From Pararge aegeria (Eukaryota; Arthropoda; Insecta; Lepidoptera; Nymphalidae), in contig NC_053187.1 of the NCBI RefSeq assembly GCF_905163445.1, forward strand, positions 5,952,001-6,016,000: a DNA stretch of 64,000 nt. Direction: 5' to 3'. The position numbers and the translations under genes are program-made. The first letter of the stretch is position 1. Each line of letters starts with the position of its first letter. Positions 54,514 to 64,000 of this stretch are shown here, one piece after another. The notes below the pieces were generated by a model. It was not told the origin of the DNA and did not search any database. It worked only from the letters and a program-made list of their open reading frames with translations.

Positions 54514-54651
54514 TCTATACTAATATTATAAAGCTGAAGAGTTCGTTTGTATGTTTGATGACAGAAGTTTTAAAATAAATAAATAAATCCTGAACGTCAC
54601 TATACCTCCAAAGTTACTATTCCTCGTGGACGAAGTCGCGGGCACAGCTAG
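54514..54651 (+). mobile_element. 138-bp Helitron-like insertion inside the hAT element
   Basis: It begins tctatactaatattataaag and ends gaagtcgcgggcacagctag. It thus has TC at the 5' end and a GC-rich hairpin plus CTAG at the 3' end. The flanking bases are A on the left and T on the right, as expected for Helitron insertion between A and T, with no duplication. It is internally deleted and non-coding. Confidence 0.75.
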
Positions 54652-55356
54652 TAAATACTTACTCTCATCATCTCTCTCAGAGATATTCAAACACTTTTTT
54701 GCTATTTTTTCTTGTAAAAACATAAGAAATATAATGACTAAATGTACAATAATAGTACCTAAGTAATTAGTTTAAAACCATATAAGTAATCAATATTATA
54801 ATTACTTACTAGAATGAATTATTATGACATCTACTAACTATCCTCACCATTTTATCCTAATCATAATACTACTTGCGTGATCAGTATAATGTATTCATTT
54901 TCATTCTAAGCACTCTGAAACTTATTTATTCTTTGGAACACCTGTAGGTACTCTTAAAATTCGAAATTATTTTGCATGAATAGTGTCAAATGTTATGATT
55001 TCGGCGCGGCGGCAACGATTGTTTTAGATTTCAAAAGAAGCCGCCGGCGCGTGTATCATAACCATGTACTTCCGAAAAGCGGCAAATTTCTTTGAGAAGT
55101 AAGTACAAAACCTTTGATGCCGCATTATCAAAGTGCCGATGGTTAAAACATAACTATGCATGCACTCAGTTTGATTTTAATAGATATTTTTTTATTCGCT
55201 ATGTTTATGGTATTAGTCGTAATGCGCATAGGTCCAGTTTTTCATATTCTTTGATATAGTTTTTTGCGTCTCATAGAATTCCTAAGCGTACCTACCTACC
55301 TATACACCGAACTGTTACACCTAACTACTCCGTGAAATTGCGCTAAGTCCTAGCTG

Positions 55357-55511
55357 CAAGACGCAAGAGTCTTGCAGGCTATGTCTTGTTCTTGCTCAAG
55401 TCTTGCACGGTCAGTCTTGGTCTTGGTCTTGCTAAAAATACGCGGTCTTGTTCTTGGTCTTGGTCTTGCAAAAACGCAAGAACAAGACCAAGACTGCAAG
55501 ACCAAGACTGA
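55357..55511. repeat. Right subterminal GTCTTG array of the hAT element
   Basis: Read inward from the right terminus, gtcttg units occur as single copies, pairs and blocks (cagtcttggtcttggtcttg at 55408-55427, and ggtcttgttcttggtcttgg, and their inverses). Here the hexamers occur in both orientations, while the left end has mostly one. Confidence 0.88.
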
Positions 55512-55526
55512 ATTTGGGCAACACTA

Positions 55527-55534
55527 GTTTTATT
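55527..55534. repeat. Right target-site duplication of the hAT element
   Basis: gttttatt, identical to 51216-51223. Confidence 0.92.
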
Positions 55535-55782
55535 GGGTTTACTAGAGACCTTGCGTTACAATAAAGCCTGAGCAAGCGAGCAGATTCTTGTATGGGTGCG
55601 TAAAACACATAAAACTGCTTTTATGGATTTCATGACATAAATTTCCTCCATTCTACAGCTATAGCATGTATTCAAGGTTTGACAAGATTTCCTTACCAAA
55701 ATGTCCGAGCAGCAATGTAGGTACATCTGGCTGGTTTAGTTTTCTTATTGATTAAAGGGTTCAAAAATTTTAAATATTATTT
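55535..55782. other. No gene seen
   Basis: Unassigned. Confidence 0.4.
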
Positions 55783-55975
55783 ACTAGATATTGCCCGCGT
55801 TCTTCGTCCACATTTATTACGGTTTTTTACATATCCCGTGGGAACCGTTAGTTTTTCTGGGATAAAAGTTGTCTATGATACTCTCCGTCCTTTCAAATAC
55901 TTCTTTTATAAAAATCAATCTGATTGGTTGCTTAGGCAGGGCTTGAAGGAAGGAAAAACAAACGAACAAAAACGA
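55783..55975 (-). mobile_element. Helitron-like 3' part, minus strand
   Basis: ctagatattgcccgcgttct, cgtccac, then catatcccgtgggaaccgtt, tttttctgggataaaagttg and finally aaacaaacgaac. This is the reverse of a Lep1-type element, CTAG end first. The 5' terminus with ataatatt is not seen. The 84- and 71-codon frames over it are by-products. Confidence 0.55.
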
Positions 55976-56511
55976 ATTTATAACATTGGTATTTATTACT
56001 AATTTATTACTACTAATGCAATAAATTAGCAATATATATTTCAGAATGTTCGTTTTTGTTTAACACCGAAAGCTTATCATTATAAATAAGAGGAGATAAG
56101 ATTCGGATAACGAAATTATAAGAAAAAGAAGAACAGAAAGTGACCAAAACAAAATACTTAGGTGCCGGTGTCGATCATAACGCCTAGGCGTGAACATTCG
56201 ATACTCGGGAATTGATGATTAATTCCGAGTTAATTACAGGGGCGATCACATAAAATATCGATTTGGACGTATATTCAAATCGTACAGGTGGCAGGCCCGC
56301 CCCGGCCTCGGGCCAAAACACTCGCATAGTAAGGAAACTTTTAAAAGTGTTATTAATTTATGAACAAGTGTATTTTAAGTCATTCGCAGGTTAAGAACCC
56401 CGAAGGATTTGTTTGGGTGCGATTTAATCAGACAAAACTAACACATGCGTCCTTATTATGTTATATTTTGACGTAATAATTAACTACATTCTAAACATTA
56501 TTTGTATCTAA
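55976..56511. other. No gene seen
   Basis: Unassigned. 56270-56330 is GC-richer (ggcaggcccgccccggcctc). Confidence 0.4.
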
Positions 56512-56695
56512 GCAGTGGAAGCGCATTGGGTAGGAGCCCGACTTCACTTTCGGCGGGCCGAGTTCGAATCCCAGCACGCACCTCTAACTTTTCTAAGCTA
56601 TGTGAGTTTTAAGTTAAAATATCGTGAGGAAACCTGCATTCCTGAGAGTTCTACATAATGTTCTCAAAAGTGTGTGGAGTCCAACAAACATTTAT
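56512..56695 (+). mobile_element. SINE-B copy, 3'-truncated
   Basis: gtaggagcccgacttcactt, ccgagttcgaatcccagcac, then atcgtgaggaaacctgcatt and gtgtgtggagtccaacaa, where it stops. The 3' half and tail are missing. Confidence 0.8.
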
Positions 56696-57736
56696 GACTA
56701 TTTATCAATTGGTTTTTGAGGTTTGCGGAGACAAACATAAAAAAAAGATTAAAGTTTTTTTATTTTTTTGTCTCCTTCACGCTACAACGACTGAACTGAT
56801 TTGGATGTTATTTGCTAGACACTTAAAATTCTGTAATCCTAAATAACAATAAAATCAATATTAAATCATTTTAGAATCTAAAATTTTTCCTAGTTACGCA
56901 AATATAGAAATGTATAATTTTTGAATTTGCCTGTAAATAGAAATATTTTTATCCTGAGTTTTAAGATAAAATATCAACATGTAGCAAACATAAATTTCGA
57001 AAACCCTGTGTAGTTAATAGGCTAATCTAAACCTAAACCCAAAAATACTTAACAACTCATTAAGGATAAGACATGAGAAGTAGCGAGGCATAATTTAAAA
57101 CTTCAAGCTAATCGCAGAACTGGAAAAGTTTGCAAATTGTACCGTATATGCGTCGAGCTCAAGTCTTTTTCGCTATCTCCCAGATTTATCTCTCAAAACC
57201 TACTTTTCTCGGATCGTTTGCAAGCAACATTAGCGAAGGCAGATGCATCGAGCACGAAGTGAGTTTCCCAATAATTTCATACTCAGCGAGTCGCGATCGA
57301 GAAGTCTTGGTATCGTTGAATTCATCTTTAGCCGACGGCCAAGCGCTCTCTATGCCGGTTCCCTTATTAAATGCTAAATTTTAACTGTATAAGAATTTGT
57401 TTCATATTTATAATATGATTTGTGTACTTGCACGTACACCCTCTGGAATTTAGAGGGCATGACTTGCCATCGAGCCCAACTTACCTTTCCTTGGAAGGTA
57501 TACCTAAATGCATTCCTCAGTGCAGAAAAAAAAGATTTGTATTGCAAAATTTAACTTTTTTTAAATTTTGATTTTAATTCATAACTGAGTTTAGTTAATA
57601 ATTTTATTTTTAATCTCTCAATTTTGAAATTATTTTATATAAGGGTCCAACCTGAATTTGAATGTTTTTTTTATGATTAGAGTGTTCTATACCAGCGATA
57701 TTACACCACTTTCAAAAGTATTAGGTAATCAAATTA
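56696..57736. other. No supported gene
   Basis: 57130-57384 is open for 84 codons from TTG in a GC-richer patch, with no recognisable domain. Otherwise AT-rich, unassigned. Confidence 0.35.
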
Positions 57737-58123
57737 TTAACTGTTATGAAAATTGAGCTTAATTTATACTCCGCGAAAAGTAGGAGAATCTGTATGGTGT
57801 AATTTATAATTTCTTCACACCTTATACACCTTTACACACCAAACAGATCTTCGGCAATGTGCCTTTACGCACATTTTCACTCCGAAACCTGAGCATCCTC
57901 AGGAGATTTTGACTTTAAAATTAAATTTTACACTTATCAATTATTCATTTTAACGTCAACATCTCCTGAGGATGCAACGGTTTCGTTTGGTGTGGAGTAT
58001 AAGGTTTGAAGATATTATAAATACACCATACAGATTCTCCTGCTTTTCGCGGAGTGTAGCAAATTAAGCTTAATTTTCATAATATAATCATAGATTTCCG
58101 CAAAGTAACGCCTACTTCTATCC
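57737..58123. mobile_element. MITE-F copy 4, both arms
   Basis: The left arm (atgaaaattgagcttaattt, ataatttcttcacaccttat) and the right arm (ttgaagatattataaataca, ttaagcttaattttcataat) are inverse to each other over some 170 bases each. Centre motifs (gagcatcctcaggagattt and its inverse catctcctgaggatgcaacg) also face each other, so the whole 390 bp is one large foldback. The right terminus cgcctacttctatcc is intact, and the left one has lost about 30 bases. Confidence 0.85.
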
Positions 58124-58537
58124 AAAGTATTTTCTGTTATTAATTAACGTTGCATAGCGTCGGATGTCAATAGATACAGTGTTTTGTCACACTTACAGCA
58201 CCTTTTAAATGACAGAGCGTGAAAACAATCCATAACCATTCCCACGATATTTCAAATTTATCAAGTTAATTAAGCAGATCACGAGCCTTGTTTTCTCGAT
58301 TTCAAACGATAACTTTCATATGATTTTTTGGGGAAAATGAAACAGTGCCAGCCTGTTTTTAGGAAATTGGTGGTGTCTTTCCCCGTGCTCCATAGACCAT
58401 GTTAAGCATCCGTCTCGTTTATTATCTAATTCAATCATATTAATCATATTACTAAGTACATTATAGCATTCATGATGATGATGAATGCTTAATGTAGCTA
58501 ATGTATCCAAAAATATTTAAAACAAATTATTAAGAAT
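58124..58537. other. No gene seen
   Basis: Unassigned. Confidence 0.4.
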
Positions 58538-58730
58538 GGGATAGGAGCAGACGGTATTGAAAACCAGGCCAATCTGTACGGTGAAGTTTACAACTTCTAT
58601 AACCCATGTTACGTTAAAAACCACACAGATCTTCCAAAATGCACTCTCTACTGCTCGGAGGATGCTTCGTTGTCGGCATGTGTTACGTCACCGGAGCATC
58701 CTCAGATGTTGACTTTACAATATACATTTT
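58538..58730. mobile_element. MITE-F copy 5, degenerate
   Basis: gggataggagcagacggtat, accacacagatcttccaaaa, tgcactctctactgctcgga and accggagcatcctcagatgt follow the family's left-to-centre order with many changes. Confidence 0.6.
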
Positions 58731-58800
58731 CAATAACTTAGCAATTAAACTTTATGTTTATTTAAAAAAAATTGTTCTAGTACTTGAAATGATATCAAGA

Positions 58801-58829
58801 TATCATCATCATCATCATCATCATCATCA
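58801..58829. repeat. ATC microsatellite
   Basis: About nine atc units, the expanded tail of the SINE-B copy that follows on the minus strand. Confidence 0.9.
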
Positions 58830-58950
58830 CACCCATTTCAGGCTCACTACAGAGCACGGGTCTCCTTGCATAATGAGAAGGAGTTAACGTCCACCACGCT
58901 GACCCAGTGCAGATTGGTGGACTCCACACACCTTTGAGAACATCAAGGTG
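58830..58950 (-). mobile_element. SINE-B 3' part
   Basis: acccatttcaggctcactac, agagcacgggtctccttgca and agattggtggactccacaca are the reverse of the SINE-B 3' half. The 5' half is missing. Confidence 0.75.
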
Positions 58951-59732
58951 TATTTAATTTAATTTATTTTAATCAAAAAAGTTACATAAAAATATTTCTC
59001 GCCAAAAGGTATAATATTTATTTTTAATAGGTAATTTTATTTGTACCTTCTAAATCTATATTTTGGACTCTGCTGGGATCGCCGGAGTTTGCTAGTTCAC
59101 AATATAATGTTCCCACTTCATAACTCAACTTGCAATAAGCTTACAAAATCCTTTACCGCCCTTGCACATTGTAGGCGGGGTCGATAATACCGGAGATTCC
59201 CCGGATTGTGCGTCCGCGATGTATCAAATCTTCCCTCGTAATTCAAAACATCTATTTGTCTTACGAAAATCGATTTCTATATATTGTTCCGTAAATTATT
59301 TTCTGCATTTTATATGTCTGTCGCTATTATGTTACTTGATAAAAGCTTGCTCTTGATTTTTTTTATAGTAGATTCTCCCTACTTTTTAGTTTTAAGCTTT
59401 TCAATTTTTTTGCCTTTCTCTTAAACCGCTGGTTTTCCATGGCCAAAAATAACCTATTTGGGTCATAACCAATCTCTATGCTAAGTTTCGTATCTATAGA
59501 TAGAATAGATTGTTTTAGCTGACATTGGAGTTTAGCGAAATCATTCGTAATTTTGTACGTCTTTACAGGTAGATTGGTATTTAGAAACTAGCTGAGATCT
59601 TCCAAATAGTTGGACTTTATTTATTATAATATTTGGCCAACTCATTGTTTCTAAATCATTTAACAAAAAAGGTCGAAAGCCCTTCCTTTCAAGCTTGGTT
59701 ATTTTTTTTAGTAACTGTAATGATACATTGAT
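58951..59732. other. No gene seen
   Basis: AT-rich, unassigned. Confidence 0.4.
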
Positions 59733-60047
59733 AGCATAGTGTAGTGTGTAAGCTTCGGCTCCTCTTTCGGGGGGACCAAGTGCGAAACCCGGCAACGCAC
59801 CTCTAACATTTCGAAGTTACGTGCATTCTAAATTTAAGCAATTAACACATGCATTAACAGTGAAAGAAAATCATCATCTCCTTGAGGGAACCTGATATCC
59901 GGAGAGTTCTCCAGAATGTTCGCAAGTGAGTGTGAAGTCCACCAATCAACACTTGGCTAGCGTGGTGAATTGTGGCCTGAACCCTTCTCATTCTGAGAGG
60001 AGAACCGTGCCCTATAGTAAGCCGGTTATGGGTTGATGATGATGAAT
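59733..60047 (+). mobile_element. SINE-B copy, full length
   Basis: gcatagtgtagtgtgtaagc and accaagtgcgaaacccggca are the decayed head. Then ttctccagaatgttcgcaag, gaagtccaccaatcaacact, ggctagcgtggtgaattgtg and gggttgatgatgatgaatg. A few B-box bases are lost. Confidence 0.8.
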
Positions 60048-61559
60048 GACACAGTGCAAAAACATAGGGCTCTCATTATGCAGTGTTTTGTCATACTTCG
60101 ACTAAAAGCACCTTTGAAATGTCAGAGCGTGAATAAAAACTGTAGGTATCACTATTCCGGCATAATAGTGTTTGCCGAAATTTTTGCAAACGATAGCTCG
60201 CTAGCGGCCATTAAGAGTGAGTTGTAACATTGAAGTATTACATCTTGTCACAATCATTATAACGCACCTGCACGGGGCTATGCATTTACATAAACTAAAG
60301 TCCCTTGGAAGATACACCACGGAATTCTCAATATCCATAAACGTAGCTGCCAGCATACCGAGGGCCATACTTAAAAACAAAATTAAAGGGGATAGCCGTA
60401 CGATAATATGAATTAAAAATAATAAAACAAAAAAATAGGAGTCACGGATCGCCTCGAGAGTTGTTTTTTTTTTCAAGCTTTTTCGAACGATGCCTGCGAA
60501 CAGTCTGGCCGTATCTCATGACAATATCTTTGACGAGTTTTTTATGCCGCATTATTTTTAAATGCACAGCTTATAAATGGTTGTTTGGCGATTTAACGCC
60601 CAATCTAATTAGGCAAATGATATGTGTTTTAGGCGAAGATCAATTCACTGTGAAACGGGCTTTTGTTGATTGATTTCTAAATTAGATAGTGTGATGGGCG
60701 GTTCTTTTCTAATATTTTTCTTTTGTTATTGTGTTCGAGTCTTAATAGATAGTTAATTTTAATTGCATTAGTGTGTCGGATGTTAATCCGTACAACGATA
60801 CAGCTCACAAGTAAAGATAGTAACATATCTTTCCTTGTGAAGTGTGAGATATCGGTTTTGATTTTGTTGTACTTACACAAAATATTTCTGCCTTTACATG
60901 CCTTTAAACCCATTTTGTACTCATCTCTTTCTTTAAACATGGTGAAAACTTAAGAAGTGCAGGCCCTACTTTTAGTCCAATGTGCATTTGTACAACGATT
61001 GGTTCGAATTCAGTATTAAGACTATCAGTTAACAAGGTACAGATGTTGTTGTATTGAAATCTTTATAGACGAAACTAAATTGACATCTCTAAAAATCGCT
61101 ATCCTTTACGGTAATCAGTGTGACTTTTGATCTGTCATTTAAATTTAGTGTAGGTGTTGAGATTTGTGTGGAACAGAATTGGCGCCAACACATTCGAATT
61201 AAAACTTTATGACCAATAACGCATTCTATCGAAGCAGCCAACCATAGGTTATTTATTGTCTTCAAATTATTGTGGTATCTTTAGCTTACATAGACAGTGA
61301 AGTTAATATATGTGATCATTTGGGTTTGTCTAAAACTTAGACAAGCCTTTTCATTCTATCATAAATTAGTAGGCTCTTTTTTCTACAATAATTAATTATG
61401 TAACTACTTGAATGTTTGCTTCATGGGATCTGATGGGGTTGTAATACTATTAATGTATCCGGTATGCAGCGAGACTAGGTTGCATGGGTAATATTCCTTA
61501 TTAAACAGCGATTTGTTAAATCTTGATTAAACCAATCTTTTACAAACGTCATCATCGTC
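60048..61559. other. No supported gene
   Basis: Several frames of 60-91 codons on both strands have no recognisable content. 60530-60680 is unlike any repeat in the window and could be host non-coding DNA. Confidence 0.35.
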
Positions 61560-62345
61560 ATTTTAACCAATGGACGTCTTCTGCTGGACATTTTCTAAGG
61601 ATCTCCAAATTCTTGGTCTTCTCATTTAATAACGTCAGTCCACAAAGTCGAGAGTCTACCAACACTCCGCGTAACAGTCAATCCAGCATCTTCGAACCCC
61701 AGTGTCCGTCGCTTCTCCGAACTCTGTGCGCTGCCATCATTCCTGATATGATCACGAAGAGATACTCCAAGAACAGTTATATTATATCCATAGAGTGAGG
61801 CTAACTTTTTTAAATCTCTTTTAAAGAGCTGAGTCACTAGGATAAGCCTTTTTATAAGACTTTTAGTTTGACCAAGTTTCGCAAAAAATCTTTGTTCTTC
61901 AGACGCTGGAAAATTTTGGACGAGACGTAACAAAGTTTCTCTGACGCTGCCCCTCCAAGTAGTATTCAGCAGTTATAATCTCCCAAAATTGTCAGCTAAC
62001 TAGATCATGTGTCGTTGGTATACTCTGAACATTTTGAGTGCACTGCTCTCATCGATTGTTCTTTGGAGGAGAGCGTGATCATTGGGCATAATAGTCTAGT
62101 TTATGTTCATTCGTAGACCTACCCGTTGAGGAACTCTGCTGAGATCTTTGAGCACTATACTGTCTCCAAAAGTCACATCATGATCACAGCATCAGCAACA
62201 GAAGTTGAGTCTTGTATTTGCCGTTTATGTTGACGTCGAGTCCGTTCCAATTCAGAAGCTCAACGCAGCGGTAAACAAGTTCGGGAAGACTACATCTGTC
62301 TCACTCCTTGGTGCAGCTTGATCACTTGTCCAGAAAGTAGAATAA
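61560..62345 (-). pseudogene. RTE-type LINE reverse transcriptase relic
   Basis: From the 3' end inward, the plus strand shows atggacgtcttctgctggac, ccccagtgtccgtcgcttct, cctgatatgatcacgaagag, then aagcctttttataagacttt and gaccaagtttcgcaaa. This is the same order as in 40622-41029. Beyond it (62090-62170) the minus strand gives GDSIVLKDLS and VPQRVGLRMN, the region after the catalytic motif in RTE-type enzymes. Stops and shifts are frequent and two parts are missing. It is the longest RTE relic in the window. The endonuclease is not seen. Confidence 0.65.
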
Positions 62346-64000
62346 AAAATAGTTAACCTCACATGTGATCTTAACACTAACTCATCATTATTTTACCAAA
62401 ATAATTGACATCTTGGTAAAACAAAGCCTTAAAAGAAACGATAAGATTGAAATGCTTAAATAATTATCATGGAGTACTTAAAATAAGACAATGAGGGCGT
62501 ACCGATAATAACCATTAAAGCTCAATGGAAGTAAGAGACAGAAGATACGTATTATTTATGCTACAAAAAGAATTGCATGATATAATTGTGTTTTAAGCAA
62601 GGTCCTTTACAAGTTATTTCATGTATTTCTATTTAAATAATTCATTAACACGTGAAGGTATGTGGGAAATCGTTTTCCCCTCGTGACGAATATATGCACA
62701 TCCTACAGGTGTCTTGGGTGTAGCGATGAATGATTAGTGGATCCTTGGAAATGGAATGACAATGTCGTCATTTAGCATCTACTTACATTTTATCTATTTT
62801 GTGTAAATACTAAACACTATTTAGGAAACTATAGACATCTGGGTAAATTTTTGGAAGGAAAATTGCTTAGGTGCTATGGAGATGTAATAAAACTGAAACT
62901 CTTTATGTCATTTCCGTCAATGAATTAAAAGTTACTTGAATTATTTAAATATTTTAAAATAACTTTAAATTCTCAGAATCATCACTATCCGTAAGTTGAG
63001 ATAACACAGTGTTAATATAATCGGTATTACAAATGGGAGATGTATTGAACGACTTTACGTTATTCGGTTCGGTTTATTTTTGTAGAGTTGAACTAAGAAC
63101 GCTCGAAGAACTGTTACCATAATTTGATATTCTAACGTGGAAAATTAAATCCAAGTAGGTAGATGGTGAAATAAAATACTCTTTTTCCATTTATTTCAAG
63201 AAGACTTCGTAATAGAAATTTCTGTTTATCTGCTTGTATTATTAACTCTGCTAACCGGCTATTAAAGTATTTTCGATCGGAAGCTGTCAGTACGAAATTC
63301 AAAACGAATGACTCTTTCATGAAAGAACTTTCCGTTTTTTTTTTATATATAGGTATATACGGTTAAACTTAAGGAGTTTTCGCTATTCTTGTTATATCTT
63401 ATGTAAGAAAGTAATACTTATAATTTAGGATAAATAATTCATCTTTATCGGGGAGAGCATTCCATGCAAGTCTATGTATGGCTACTAAGTATGACCGTTT
63501 CTTTAACCCTACTTCTCTGTTAGTATCTGTTTGTATGCTGATGTATTACCATTTTATGATGTAAGTACAAATAGGTTATCAAAGATCAAGTTATATGCAG
63601 GAATACTCTCCTAATTAATTTATTAGAGTCGGTCCTTAAAGCGATTCGAGAACCTCCTTTCGACACGGCACTAATGGCGGGTTGGCCAGCATTAGGACGT
63701 CAATAAGCAGAATATTGATATAAAAAATCATGGTTTCGTTTATGAAGAACATGAAGGTATACAAATCAAGATGAAGGTATATGAATGATTGATCAGCAAA
63801 AGGTAAGATAAGATATTTGTGGCCAAATCGAACACACGCATTGTACGACTTAAAAGTCTTTGTTTGTTTTTAAAAATGTAGCTACAGAACCAATTAACAA
63901 TCATTTAATGTTCTAATGTTACGACCAAGCGATTGATTGATATGAGCAGATCATCCGAAGGTTCATGAAGGCAGTGGATGATATGTGAACTATTAAAAAG
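62346..64000. other. No gene seen
   Basis: AT-rich, no repeat family recognised. The 62-codon minus frame at 63132-63320 has no recognisable content. Confidence 0.4.

Larger units (their letters stand above)
51224..55526 (-). mobile_element. Complete autonomous-type hAT transposon, 4303 bp
   Basis: The element runs from tagtgttgcccaaat at 51224 to the inverse atttgggcaacacta at 55526, a perfect 15-bp terminal inverted repeat. Flanks carry a perfect 8-bp duplication, the hallmark of hAT insertion. Inside lie hexamer arrays at both ends, an intact two-exon transposase on the minus strand, a possible polyadenylation signal (AATAAA on the minus strand, 51739-51744), a hairpin at 54452 and a small Helitron-like insertion at 54514. 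No inactivating change in the coding region is visible. Whether it is active cannot be told from sequence alone. Host DNA may use cut-and-paste of such elements only as parasites; I see no sign of domestication, because the ends are intact. Confidence 0.93.

Noticed and set aside
57130..57384. 84-codon frame as a gene
   Set aside because: It has a TTG start, no recognisable domain and no neighbouring exon signals; kept only as unassigned sequence.
61523..61933. Frames of 91 and 103 codons
   Set aside because: Both lie across the decayed RTE relic and do not follow its coding frame for long.

Overview
This 64 kb window is AT-rich eukaryotic DNA, almost certainly from a lepidopteran (most likely a butterfly). 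The reasons are the repeat families, which I recognise as typical of moth and butterfly genomes: tRNA-headed SINEs, RTE-type and jockey/CR1-superfamily LINEs with short tandem 3' tails, Lep1-type Helitron-like elements ending in CTAG, and many MITEs. I found no host protein-coding gene, rRNA or functional tRNA gene that I can support. The window reads as a gene desert or the inside of a very large intron, filled with layered transposable elements.

The best-preserved unit is a complete hAT DNA transposon at 51224-55526 on the minus strand. It has matching 15-bp terminal inverted repeats, a perfect 8-bp target-site duplication (GTTTTATT on both sides), arrays of GTCTTG hexamers under both ends, and an intact two-exon transposase. 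The first exon carries a BED zinc finger and the second the catalytic core and the hATC dimerisation domain; they are joined in phase across a 364-bp intron. It also carries a 138-bp Helitron-like insertion in its non-coding part.

The second main unit is a LINE at 41030-43935 with an open frame of about 876 codons (C-terminal part of the endonuclease plus full reverse transcriptase). It landed in an older RTE fragment and made a GCACT duplication. A related but frameshifted LINE at 4193-6116 split a foldback MITE, with TTCGG on both sides. A third nested event is a CAGTGGCG-ended hAT MITE (16764-16972) inside a SINE.

Region by region: 0-2.5 kb is mostly single-copy-looking with one 16-bp minisatellite. 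3-8 kb holds foldback MITEs and LINE 1. 8-25 kb is dense in SINEs, LINE 3' ends, hAT MITEs and Helitron-like pieces. 25-34 kb has LINE C-terminal relics, two more inverted-repeat elements and SINEs. 34.5-39.7 kb is the least repeat-rich stretch, with GC-richer blocks that could be conserved non-coding DNA. 39.7-44 kb is the RTE/LINE 2 nest. 44-50 kb holds a local duplication, hairpins and SINEs. 51.2-55.5 kb is the hAT element. 55.5-64 kb has MITEs, SINEs and a decayed RTE copy.

The family labels used below (SINE-A, SINE-B, SINE-C, repeat D, repeat E, MITE-F, LINE-tail G) are mine, based on comparing copies within the window; they are not database names. Boundaries of repeats are estimates unless a target-site duplication is stated.
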